Shown here: positions 1-7,142 of the stretch, one piece after another
Numbering within the stretch: position 1 is the first letter of the stretch
Layout: each line of letters begins with the position of its first letter
Source of the DNA: Antrihabitans spumae
Lineage (GTDB): Bacteria > Actinomycetota > Actinomycetes > Mycobacteriales > Mycobacteriaceae
DNA: 64,000 bases
NCBI RefSeq assembly: GCF_043944905.1
Contig: NZ_JBIMSN010000008.1
Coordinates: 62,001-126,000 of the forward strand
Reading direction: 5' to 3'
Translations under genes and position numbers: made by a program
Notes under the pieces: generated by a model
Told to the model about the DNA's origin: nothing
The model's input: only the letters and a program-made list of their open reading frames with translations
Databases searched by the model: none

Positions 1-1440
1 GGTGATTGCCGTGGGCGTGTTGACGTCGAGGACGCTTTCGGTTACTTCGAGCACCAGTTGCGCCGCGGGCCAACCGGTAGCACGCAACACTTCGTCGACT
101 CTTCCTACGTAGTCCTTTTCGACCAGCTCGAGGCCCGAAACGTTGACGTTGAGGATCAGTCGACGGTCCGCGACCGCATTCTGGAAGTCGTGTGCGTCCC
201 GGCACGCACGGTAGAGGACGAACTTGTCGAGGTTGCCGATCAGGCCGTTCTCTTCGGCGACCCGGATCACCTCTTCGGTCGTAACCGACGGCTGCGTCAG
301 CGACTGCCACCGCACGAGGGCCTCGACGCCGACTGTTTGCCCGTCGTCGACGAGGCTGACGATGGGCTGGTACTGGACCTCGAGTGTCTCGCGCGCGATC
401 GCCTCCACCAGTTCGACTGCGAGCGGCGGTCGTCGTGACGATTCCAGGACGGTTCGATTGCGACCGGCTTGCTTTGCGCGATAGAGCCCGACGTCGGCGC
501 GGCTGACGAGGAACGAACCCGATTCGCCGGGCTGCCACGACGTGACGCCTGCGGAGCAGCCGAGTGCGATCGCCTCACGCATCTGGTCGGCGAGCGATAT
601 TGCACCCTGCTCCGACATGTCCGGCACAAGCAACGCGAATTCGTCGCCGCCGTAGCGGGCGAGAATCCGGGTCGGTCCGAGTAACTTCTGCCATTGATCG
701 GCGACACGTTGCAATACGGCGTCACCGGATCGATGACCCAATTCGTCGTTGACGGCCTTGAAACGGTCTAGGTCGAACAAAATCAAAGCGGGACGCAAAC
801 CTGTACGAGTGGCCCGCGCAATTTCCAAATGGAGACGCCGATCGAATCCTCGTCTGTTCAACAAGCCGGTAAGCGAATCGATATCGGCGTCTGACGCGAG
901 CCGGGCAAGGACACCGACGACGCAGCCGACCGCGATGGTGACGCCGGACGGAATCAGCCCCGACCACCACGGCAGTTCGGGCCGCAACATCAGGACCGTC
1001 ATACAGCACACGACGGCGAACAGGATCTGTCCGGCCGCGCGAAACCACGAGAAGAAGAACGACGAATCGCAGGCGACGAAAACGTAGCAACTGGCAAGTG
1101 ACAGAGCGGCTGCGTTGCTCGTCGATTGGTGGACGGCGACGGTGATCAGGATCGTCCCGAAAACCACCAGGATCTGGTGGGTGCTCGGGCGGACCCGATC
1201 GCCGATCACCACCAAACCGAGACCGAAACAGACAGCGCCGAATGCTGCGACTGCGACGACGAGCCGATTGCCAGGACCGTCGTGGGGCATCAGGACGCTG
1301 AGCACGGTGCCGAGAATGCCGCCCATCGCGAAGAGGCCGCCCGTAGTTCGCGCCATGACGGTCGACGTAGCGAGAGCGAACGGCACGCGTGCCGGTGCGC
1401 CTGCTTCGCCGAGCCGCTGGGTTCGCCGCACGCTGTTCAC
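1..1440 (-). CDS. Membrane GGDEF-EAL protein (c-di-GMP turnover), C-terminus outside window
   Basis: Translated on the minus strand, the N-terminal 130 or so residues are hydrophobic and predict several membrane segments. They are followed by a GGDEF domain with DSLTGLLNRRGF, FDLDRFKAVND and the intact active-site motif YGGDEF, and then an EAL domain with VEALVRW and LNVNVSG. The EAL domain runs off the left edge, so its last catalytic residues cannot be checked. GGDEF domains make cyclic di-GMP from GTP and EAL domains hydrolyse it. No RxxD inhibitory site precedes GGDEF at the usual distance. An in-frame TAG lies 12 bases upstream of the GTG chosen as start; an ATG at 1356 is an alternative. 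Whether the protein is a cyclase, a phosphodiesterase or both is open. Confidence 0.85.
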   Translation of the reverse strand, partial: MNSVRRTQRLGEAGAPARVPFALATSTVMARTTGGLFAMGGILGTVLSVLMPHDGPGNRLVVAVAAFGAVCFGLGLVVIGDRVRPSTHQILVVFGTILITVAVHQSTSNAAALSLASCYVFVACDSSFFFSWFRAAGQILFAVVCCMTVLMLRPELPWWSGLIPSGVTIAVGCVVGVLARLASDADIDSLTGLLNRRGFDRRLHLEIARATRTGLRPALILFDLDRFKAVNDELGHRSGDAVLQRVADQWQKLLGPTRILARYGGDEFALLVPDMSEQGAISLADQMREAIALGCSAGVTSWQPGESGSFLVSRADVGLYRAKQAGRNRTVLESSRRPPLAVELVEAIARETLEVQYQPIVSLVDDGQTVGVEALVRWQSLTQPSVTTEEVIRVAEENGLIGNLDKFVLYRACRDAHDFQNAVADRRLILNVNVSGLELVEKDYVGRVDEVLRATGWPAAQLVLEVTESVLDVNTPTAIT

Positions 1441-1651
1441 ATTACCGCTCTATCTCACCCTCCCCGGTTTGCTGGAGGATGCCTAGTTGAATATCGGAGA
1501 TTATTGCGCGCTGGAAGGACTGCCGGTTCGGCTTTGAAGCTTAATCTCTCGAGTGGGTGCATGTTGGTATGAGCCCGTTTTCCAGCGAAAGCAAAACCGG
1601 CAAAATTACGGCGGCAGATTTGCGTAATTTTTCTCGAAGCGGACCGGGTCG

Positions 1652-2737
1652 TCAGCGCCAGACCGTCGACGGGTCGGTCGCTTCCCTCGGTGGCGCGGCA
1701 GGCACAGCGTTCGGTGTGCGAGAAAACCGCGGCGCAGGCAGGTGGGAAACGACGCCGTCGACCTCGATCAAAGAGCCACGCGCCGCGATATGGGCGTTCG
1801 AGTTCGCTTCCTCGAACGTCAGGACCGGCGTCGTGCAGGCGTCGGTACCTGCGAAGACCTCGGCCCACTCGTCACGGGTCTTCGTCTTGAACTTCGCGGT
1901 GAACAGTTCACGCAGCTTCGGGAATCCGGCGGGGTCGATCTGATAGGGCAGATCGGCAGGATCGAGCTCGAGGCCCGCAAGCAATTGGGCATAGAACTGC
2001 GGTTCCAGAGCGCCGACAGCCATGTATTTGCCGTCCGAGGTCTCGTAGGTGTCGTAGTAGGGCGTTCCGGTGTCGAGCATGTTCACGCCACGCTCGTCGG
2101 ACCACATGCCTACGCCGCGCATTCCCCAGATCATGTGTGAGAGAGCCAGCGTGCCGTCGATCATCGCGGCATCGACGACCTGACCTTCGCCCGAGGTCTG
2201 GCGCTCGACCAGAGCCGCCAGGATGCCGAAGACGAGGAACATCGAGCCGCCGCCGAAATCGCCGACCATGTTGAGCGGCGGAACCGGTCGCTCACCCTTG
2301 CGGCCGATGGCGTGCAGCACGCCGGTGAGGGAGATGTAGTTGATGTCGTGGCCCGCCCGATCCGCGAGCGGACCCTCCTGCCCCCAGCCCGTCATCCGGC
2401 CGTAGACGATCTTCGGGTTACGGGCGTGCACGTCGGCGGGACCGAGCCCGAGCCGCTCGGTAACCCCCGGCCGAAAGCCCTCGATGAGGACGTCCGCGCG
2501 GTCGAGCAGGTCGAGCACGATCTCGATTCCCGCGGGGTCCTTCAAATTGGCTTCGACGACCGTCCGGTTACGTAGCTGTGCGCGATCCATCCCGCCGGGT
2601 AGTTGCCCAGCTCGCTGGACTCTGACCACATCCGCACCGAGGTCGGCGAGCAGCAATGCCGCGTGCGGGCCGGGTCCGATGCCGGCCAATTCGACGACGC
2701 GTACTCCGGCTAGCGGGCCTTGTTTCGCTGTGGTCAC
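1652..2737 (-). CDS. mcr: Alpha-methylacyl-CoA racemase (CaiB/BaiF family III CoA-transferase fold)
   Basis: The 361-residue product closely resembles mycobacterial MCR (about 360 residues). MCR interconverts (2R)- and (2S)-methyl-branched acyl-CoA so that branched fatty acids and sterol side chains can enter beta-oxidation. The N-terminus reads GVRVVELAGIGPGPHAA, typical of the family. The conserved GHDINYIS, VGDFGGG and ALEPQFYA segments carry the His, Asp and Glu known as catalytic in the mycobacterial enzyme. The GTG start was chosen because the sequence after it aligns with MCR and a GAGG ribosome site lies seven bases upstream. The frame stays open further upstream, but only into the tandem repeat. 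It is divergent from the DUF456 gene. Confidence 0.9.
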   Translation of the reverse strand: MTTAKQGPLAGVRVVELAGIGPGPHAALLLADLGADVVRVQRAGQLPGGMDRAQLRNRTVVEANLKDPAGIEIVLDLLDRADVLIEGFRPGVTERLGLGPADVHARNPKIVYGRMTGWGQEGPLADRAGHDINYISLTGVLHAIGRKGERPVPPLNMVGDFGGGSMFLVFGILAALVERQTSGEGQVVDAAMIDGTLALSHMIWGMRGVGMWSDERGVNMLDTGTPYYDTYETSDGKYMAVGALEPQFYAQLLAGLELDPADLPYQIDPAGFPKLRELFTAKFKTKTRDEWAEVFAGTDACTTPVLTFEEANSNAHIAARGSLIEVDGVVSHLPAPRFSRTPNAVPAAPPREATDPSTVWR

Positions 2738-2770
2738 TCTGCATCCTCGTTCCGGGTTGGAGCTGGGTCT

Positions 2771-2850
2771 CGATTCGACAAGCTTCCGATTCGACAAGCT
2801 TCCGATTCGACAAGCTTCCGATTCGACATGCTTACGATTCGACAGTGTAC
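2771..2850. repeat. 16-bp tandem repeat, five units
   Basis: Five head-to-tail 16-base units lie in the mcr/DUF456 divergent intergenic region. The first three are identical (CGATTCGACAAGCTTC), the fourth differs at two positions, and the fifth is degenerate in its right half. The array starts 34 bases upstream of the mcr start codon, so it covers the expected mcr promoter. Function is unknown: it may be a set of protein binding sites or simple slippage. Confidence 0.9.
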
Positions 2851-2954
2851 GAATCGGCGTTCTTCACGCACGAGCGGGTGCCGTTGGCCGCGGGTCAATA
2901 GCGTTGGCGACTTCGCCCGCGCGGGCGCACCGCGCGATGGGTGGTTTGCCCGGA

Positions 2955-2960
2955 TAGGGT
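2955..2960 (+). promoter_or_regulatory. Candidate -10 box for a leaderless transcript
   Basis: TAGGGT lies exactly seven bases before the ATG of a 14-codon open frame. That is the spacing expected when transcription begins at the A of the start codon. No convincing -35 hexamer is visible. This is inference from spacing only. Confidence 0.4.
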
Positions 2961-2967
2961 TTGGCCC

Positions 2968-3012
2968 ATGATCAATCTCGTACCTGCCGCTCGGATCGCG
3001 GCAGCCGCATGA
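2968..3012 (+). CDS. Putative leaderless upstream ORF, 14 residues, coupled to the DUF456 gene
   Basis: The frame encodes MINLVPAARIAAAA. Its TGA stop overlaps the ATG of the DUF456 gene in the ATGA arrangement used for translational coupling. The downstream ATG has no recognisable ribosome site, whereas this ATG sits seven bases after a -10-like TAGGGT. Leaderless short upstream ORFs are common in mycobacteria. The peptide itself matches nothing I recognise, so its role, if any, would be in letting ribosomes reach the next gene. Confidence 0.35.
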   Translation: MINLVPAARIAAAA

Positions 3013-3491
3013 GCGGCTGGGGTGAGCTCCTCGTCGGCCTGGTGATCCTCGTCGGTCTCATCGGCGTCGTGGTCCCGATTTTGCCCGGCGTTGTGCTGGT
3101 ATTCGGTGCGATCCTGGTCTGGGCGATCGTCGAGGGCGGTGTGAGCAGCTGGGCCGTTTTCGCGATTTGCACTGTGCTGCTTGTCATCTCGGGTGTAGTC
3201 AAGTACACCTGGCCAGGAAAGAAGATGCGCGACGCCGGGGTGCCGAAGCGGTCCCTCGTGATCGGTGCGCTGTTCGGCATCGTCGGGTTCTTCGTCGTCC
3301 CGGTGATCGGCCTGTTCATCGGCTTCATCCTCGGCACGTATCTGTCCGAGCTGCAGCGGCTTTCGCGTCACGACCAGGCGTGGCCCGCGACGTGGCACGC
3401 CACCAAGGCGGTCGGCCTTTCGATGCTGATCGAACTGCTCGGTGCGCTGCTCGCGAGCGGCATCTGGTTGGTAGCCGCAATCGCGACGTGA
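3009..3491 (+). CDS. DUF456 family integral membrane protein
   Basis: This 160-residue protein has about four hydrophobic segments, including ILVGLIGVVVPILPGVVLVFG near the N-terminus and the GLFIGFILGTYLSE segment rich in small residues. These are hallmarks of the DUF456 family. The family's function is not established; its glycine-zipper-like segments suggest oligomerisation in the cytoplasmic membrane. The ATG follows the tiny upstream frame directly and lacks its own ribosome site. An in-frame TTG 48 bases earlier would add a polar, unlikely extension. It converges on the amidohydrolase gene with only eight bases between the two stop codons. Confidence 0.8.
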   Translation: MSGWGELLVGLVILVGLIGVVVPILPGVVLVFGAILVWAIVEGGVSSWAVFAICTVLLVISGVVKYTWPGKKMRDAGVPKRSLVIGALFGIVGFFVVPVIGLFIGFILGTYLSELQRLSRHDQAWPATWHATKAVGLSMLIELLGALLASGIWLVAAIAT

Positions 3492-3499
3492 TGCGCGCC

Positions 3500-4291
3500 T
3501 CAGCCCAGTGCTACCGACGATTCGCTCTGCTGGACAGCACGTTTCGGTGGCACCCGGTAGAACCGGCGTGCATTGGTATCGAGCACCGCGGCAAGGTCGT
3601 CGCCGACGGCGTCGGCGATCACATCGATATCCGAGGCATCGAACGCACGTTGCGCACGCGTCCCCGGTAGGTCCGACCCGAACATCAATGCTTCGGGACT
3701 CACCGCATGTATCTGCCGCAACGTGTCGAGGATGTCCATGTCGACCCGACCGAAGCCGGTTGCCTTCACCTTGACCCCGCGGTCGACGAGATTCAGCAGG
3801 TACGGCAGCCCGTCGGTGGACATGCCCATATGATCGACGCTTGCGGCGGGCAGCTTCGCCAACACGGGTTCCAGCGACGGCAGTAGCGAGCCGTCGACAT
3901 AGAGCTCGGCGTGCCACCCGGCAATCTCGTGGGCGCGCAAGGCCTGCAGGGTCAACCCGGCGATATCGATGGCTCCGCGCTTGAGGTTGAAACGGATCGC
4001 ACGTACCCCTGCCCGATCGAGTTCGACGATGTCGTCGTCGGTCGCATCGGGGTCTAGTTGTGTCACCCCGACCCAGCTGTCGCCGAGCTCGGCAAGAGCT
4101 GCCACCAGGTAGGTCTGGTCGGTTTCCTGCCACGACCCGCTGACGACGGCACCGCCTTCGACGCCGAAACCGCTCATCCGCTCGCGGTACTGGGCGATCG
4201 TGAAGTGTTCCGGAAGATAGCCGTTGTTTCCGACCAGCGGAAACCGCGGGTCGATGATGTGAAGATGGGCGTCGAACACAGCTCTAAGCAT
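3500..4291 (-). CDS. Amidohydrolase family 2 (TIM-barrel metal-dependent hydrolase)
   Basis: The 263-residue product starts with FDAHLHIID, which contains the HxH metal pair of the amidohydrolase-2 family. It also has a conserved His in VDHMGMS and an Asp near the C-terminus in MFGSDLPGT, both at the positions of metal and catalytic residues. Members hydrolyse or decarboxylate ring or lactone substrates, for example 2-pyrone-4,6-dicarboxylate lactonase and aminocarboxymuconate decarboxylase. The substrate cannot be told from sequence. The ATG was chosen because the hydrophobic family start follows at once; the frame is open upstream but encodes low-complexity sequence opposite the fprA end. 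It stands alone rather than in a degradation cluster. Confidence 0.8.
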   Translation of the reverse strand: MLRAVFDAHLHIIDPRFPLVGNNGYLPEHFTIAQYRERMSGFGVEGGAVVSGSWQETDQTYLVAALAELGDSWVGVTQLDPDATDDDIVELDRAGVRAIRFNLKRGAIDIAGLTLQALRAHEIAGWHAELYVDGSLLPSLEPVLAKLPAASVDHMGMSTDGLPYLLNLVDRGVKVKATGFGRVDMDILDTLRQIHAVSPEALMFGSDLPGTRAQRAFDASDIDVIADAVGDDLAAVLDTNARRFYRVPPKRAVQQSESSVALG

Positions 4292-4373
4292 GCCCCACAA
4301 GCCAAGCGGGCAAGCCAAGATGCGGCGTATTTCACGCCCGGACGAGGCAGGTGGGGGATCAGGCTGCTCGCTA

Positions 4374-5765
4374 CTAGGCCTTGTGCGGCTCGCTGGCGCG
4401 GAGCATGTCTTCGCGCTCGACGACCTTGATACGTTCGCGGCCCTCCGGCTCACCGAGGGAACGTTCGTGGGCGTCCAGGCGGTACCAGCCCTGCCACGTC
4501 GTGAACGGAATGGACTTGCTCTCCAGGAATTCGATGATCGAGCTTTCCTCGGGTTCCGTTGCGCCGGTGAAGCTTTCGCTGTCATCGAGCAGGCATGCCA
4601 CAGTCTCGTTCGCATCGCCCTTGGTGTGGCCGATGAGTCCGACCGGGCCACGCTTGATCCAGCCGGTGACATAGGTCGCGGCGACGTGGTTGCCTTCGTC
4701 GTCCAGCACCCGGCCCGCTTCGTTCGGCACGGTCCCGGCTTGATCGTCGAAAGGCAGGTCCGAGACGTTCTGCGACAGGTACCCGACAGCGCGGTAGACG
4801 GCGCCGATCTCCCATTCCTTGAACTTGCCGGTGCCGCGGACGTTGCCGGTGCCGTCGAGTTCGGTGCGTTCGGTCCGCAGTCCGACGACCTTGCCGTCCT
4901 TGCCGAGGATTTCGGTCGGCGATTCGAAGAAGTGCAGGAACAGTTTGTGGGGGCGGTTGCCGACGTCGCGGATCGCCCAGTCCTGGATGGTGTTTGCGAC
5001 CATGTCGACGATCTTGGAGTTGCGGCGAGCCGCTTCCGAACCTGCGTCGTAGTCGATGTCCTCGGGGTCGACGATCACTTCGATCGTCGGGGAATGATCG
5101 AGTTCGCGCAGTTCGAGCGGCGTGAACTTGGCCTGCGCGGGTCCGCGGCGACCGAACACATGCACTTCGACGGCCTTGTTCGCTTTGAGGCCTTCGTAGA
5201 CGTTGGCGGGGATTTCGGTCGGCAGCAGCTCGTCGCCGGTCTTGGCGAGCACACGGGCGACGTCGAGAGCGACATTGCCGACACCGAGAACAGCGACCTT
5301 CTCGGCCTCGAGCGGCCAGTTGCGGGGCACATCGGGGTGCCCGTCGTACCAGGAAACGAAGTCGGCGGCGCCGTAGGAGCCTTCGAGATCGACGCCGGGG
5401 ATTTCGAGTGCGCGGTCGGCGTTGGCGCCGGTGGAGAAGATCACGGCGTCATAAAAACGCTGCAGCGTCGTCAAATCGATGTCGGTGCCGTAGTCGATGT
5501 TGCCGAGCAGCCGAACGTGCTCTTTGTCGAGCACCTTGTGCAGTGCGGTGATGATGCCCTTGATGCGCGGGTGATCGGGTGCGACGCCGTAGCGGATGAG
5601 GCCGAACGGTGCAGGCATACGTTCGAAGAGGTCGATGCTGACCTCGGCGTCGGATTTCATCAGCGCGTCAGCGGCGTAGATACCTGCCGGACCTGCGCCG
5701 ATGATGGCCACGCGAAGCGGACGGGACTGGGCGGGCGACTGAGCCGCTCGAGACTGGTCTGTCAT
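4374..5765 (-). CDS. fprA: Ferredoxin/flavodoxin-NADP+ reductase, adrenodoxin-reductase type
   Basis: The 463-residue flavoprotein matches mycobacterial FprA (456 residues) along its length. The FAD-binding motif VAIIGAGPAGIYAAD occurs at about residues 19-33, and the NADPH-binding motif VLGVGNVALDVAR at about 160-172. Family-typical FGLIRYGVAPDHPRIK and GWIKRGPVGLIGHTKGDA are present. FprA moves electrons between NADPH and ferredoxins, for instance for cytochromes P450 or reductive biosynthesis. The ATG is followed by a short Ser/Gln-rich leader before the FAD fold. The gene is divergent from a membrane protein gene, and a possible iron-regulator site lies 55 bases upstream of its start. Confidence 0.93.
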   Translation of the reverse strand: MTDQSRAAQSPAQSRPLRVAIIGAGPAGIYAADALMKSDAEVSIDLFERMPAPFGLIRYGVAPDHPRIKGIITALHKVLDKEHVRLLGNIDYGTDIDLTTLQRFYDAVIFSTGANADRALEIPGVDLEGSYGAADFVSWYDGHPDVPRNWPLEAEKVAVLGVGNVALDVARVLAKTGDELLPTEIPANVYEGLKANKAVEVHVFGRRGPAQAKFTPLELRELDHSPTIEVIVDPEDIDYDAGSEAARRNSKIVDMVANTIQDWAIRDVGNRPHKLFLHFFESPTEILGKDGKVVGLRTERTELDGTGNVRGTGKFKEWEIGAVYRAVGYLSQNVSDLPFDDQAGTVPNEAGRVLDDEGNHVAATYVTGWIKRGPVGLIGHTKGDANETVACLLDDSESFTGATEPEESSIIEFLESKSIPFTTWQGWYRLDAHERSLGEPEGRERIKVVEREDMLRASEPHKA

Positions 5766-5819
5766 CTTCTACCGTGCACCTTTTCGACGAAATGGACGTT
5801 CGCTGACGCGAGCTTAAAC

Positions 5820-5838
5820 TTAGCTAAGCCTAATTAGC
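5820..5838 (-). promoter_or_regulatory. Candidate IdeR/DtxR iron box upstream of fprA
   Basis: Read on the minus strand the 19 bases are GCTAATTAGGCTTAGCTAA. By eye they match 13 of 19 positions of the mycobacterial iron box TTAGGTTAGGCTAACCTAA, including the central TTAGGCT and the final CTAA. The element lies in an unusually AT-rich patch 55 bases upstream of the fprA start. Iron control of fprA is inferred, not shown. Confidence 0.45.
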
Positions 5839-5988
5839 CAAATCTCTAATCTGCCAAAGCAACGGCCGAACCGATCCGCTCGGGAGATGTGCGCGGCAGG
5901 CTCAGCCGTTGAAGTCTATCGTCACCCCGCACGCCGACTTGCAGGGTGCGCGTTTGCCCCACACGCGGCGCCCGTGGAGGATTCCCTC

Positions 5989-6486
5989 GTGACCGCCAAG
6001 AAGAAGAAGCGCAACAACAGGGGCGACGAGGCAGCGCAGCAGGTCGCCGCGGATTCCGCAGACACGAATGCGGTCGTCGAGGGCGCCGACACCGAGTCCA
6101 AGTGGGAGCGCACCCCCGTCCCGTTCATCGCTGCCGTCGCGGTCGTAGCGGCGATCATCGCGGCCATCGTCATCGGCGGCATCGTGTCACCTGCCGAGGA
6201 GAACGTCTCCGAAGCGCAGCGCGTCGACCAGGCGACCATTGCCTACATCAAGGCTCGCAACGGTGAGGATGCGCAGTTGAAGGGTGCTGTCTGTCCCGGT
6301 TTCGACGACAATGCCTTCGTCGTGAAGCCCGGTGGCGACAAGATCACCTACAGCAAGGTCGAGAACGTGAAAGTCGACGGCGACCGCGCAAAGGCCGACG
6401 TCACCGTCGCTGCCGACGAGAAGGACCTGCCGGTCGCGGAATGGAACTTCGTCCGCAGCGATGGCGGCTGGCTGGTGTGCAACTGA
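5989..6486 (+). CDS. Single-pass membrane protein with extracytoplasmic NTF2-like domain, function unknown
   Basis: The 165-residue protein begins with a lysine-rich cytoplasmic stretch (TAKKKKRNNRG). One strong transmembrane helix follows at about residues 43-67 (VPFIAAVAVVAAIIAAIVIGG), then an outer domain of about 95 residues ending in GGWLVCN. The outer part, with alternating strands and a C-terminal tryptophan, resembles the small NTF2-like (DUF4878-type) domains found in many actinobacterial membrane proteins. The outer domain has two cysteines, one in GAVCPGF and one at the C-terminus, which could pair. The GTG start was preferred because GGAGG lies eight bases upstream. No partner gene gives a clue to function. 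Confidence 0.7.
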   Translation: MTAKKKKRNNRGDEAAQQVAADSADTNAVVEGADTESKWERTPVPFIAAVAVVAAIIAAIVIGGIVSPAEENVSEAQRVDQATIAYIKARNGEDAQLKGAVCPGFDDNAFVVKPGGDKITYSKVENVKVDGDRAKADVTVAADEKDLPVAEWNFVRSDGGWLVCN

Positions 6487-6552
6487 TCGCAATTACTCGC
6501 GATTGCATACGCAGAAGTTGACAGAAGCACGGGTAGCGAGCGATCCTCTGCT

Positions 6553-6680
6553 GAGGTCATGAGTACCAGCGAACAGCCCCGGCTAGCTGGTCGGCAACCC
6601 TCCTCCGCGGTGGGGTGCTCCGGGTGACGACCTGGCCGTGCTTCAATTCCGGACGCGGCAAGCGCGGACTCCAAGGCCAG
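6553..6680 (+). ncRNA. SAM-IV riboswitch
   Basis: The region contains the S-adenosylmethionine-binding core shared by SAM-I and SAM-IV: GGTCATGAGTACCAGCG, then GGCTAGCTGGTCGGCAACCC, then CGCGGTGGGGTGCTCCGGGTG and a closing GACGACC. A further hairpin (TGGCC paired with GGCCA about 35 bases later) follows the core, which is the SAM-IV layout described in Actinomycetales. It precedes a rhodanese-metZ pair, as (from memory) in M. tuberculosis Rv0390-Rv0391. High SAM would be expected to shut off expression. Boundaries are approximate. Confidence 0.88.
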
Positions 6681-6722
6681 TGCAGTGCCGGCGAGTCCAG
6701 GGCATTGTGAAAGGCGCATGAC

Positions 6723-7142
6723 GTGAGCTATGCAGGCGATATCACTCCGCAGCAGGCGTGGGATCTGTTGACCGAGCACCCCGACGCGGTGCTCGTCGAC
6801 GTCCGCACCGAGGCCGAATGGAAGTTCGTCGGCGTCGCCGACACCACCTCGATCGGCCGCAAGTCGTTGCTGGTCGAATGGGTCGGCTACCCGGGCGGCG
6901 CACGCAACGACAACTTCGTCGACCAGCTGAAAGAGGCAGGTCTCACACCCGGAGTCGAACGGCCGGTCGTGTTTCTCTGCCGTTCGGGTCAACGATCGGT
7001 CGGCGCGGCAAAGGCAGCCACCGCGGCAGGGATCGGCCCGTCCTACAACATTCTCGAAGGTTTCGAAGGCCCGATCGACGCAGACGGCCACCGCGGCGCG
7101 ATCGGTTGGCGTGCCATCGGGTTGCCCTGGACGCAGTCATGA
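6723..7142 (+). CDS. Rhodanese-like sulfurtransferase upstream of metZ
   Basis: The 139-residue single-domain rhodanese has the active-site loop CRSGQRS with its catalytic cysteine at about residue 92. Upstream is the family motif VLVDVRTEAEW. Rhodaneses move sulfane sulfur through a cysteine persulfide. Its position behind a SAM riboswitch and its four-base overlap with metZ suggest a part in sulfur delivery for homocysteine or methionine synthesis. The M. tuberculosis counterpart is Rv0390. The GTG start has a GAAAGG ribosome site about ten bases upstream. Confidence 0.88.
   Translation: MSYAGDITPQQAWDLLTEHPDAVLVDVRTEAEWKFVGVADTTSIGRKSLLVEWVGYPGGARNDNFVDQLKEAGLTPGVERPVVFLCRSGQRSVGAAKAATAAGIGPSYNILEGFEGPIDADGHRGAIGWRAIGLPWTQS

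Noticed and set aside
2961..3008. Upstream TTG start for the DUF456 protein
   Set aside because: It would add a polar, Arg/Ser-rich segment with no family match and would read through the small upstream ORF region in another frame.
4290..5837. A 515-codon open frame on the plus strand opposite fprA
   Set aside because: It is the complement of a clear FprA coding sequence, and its product is a low-information echo caused by strong third-position GC bias.
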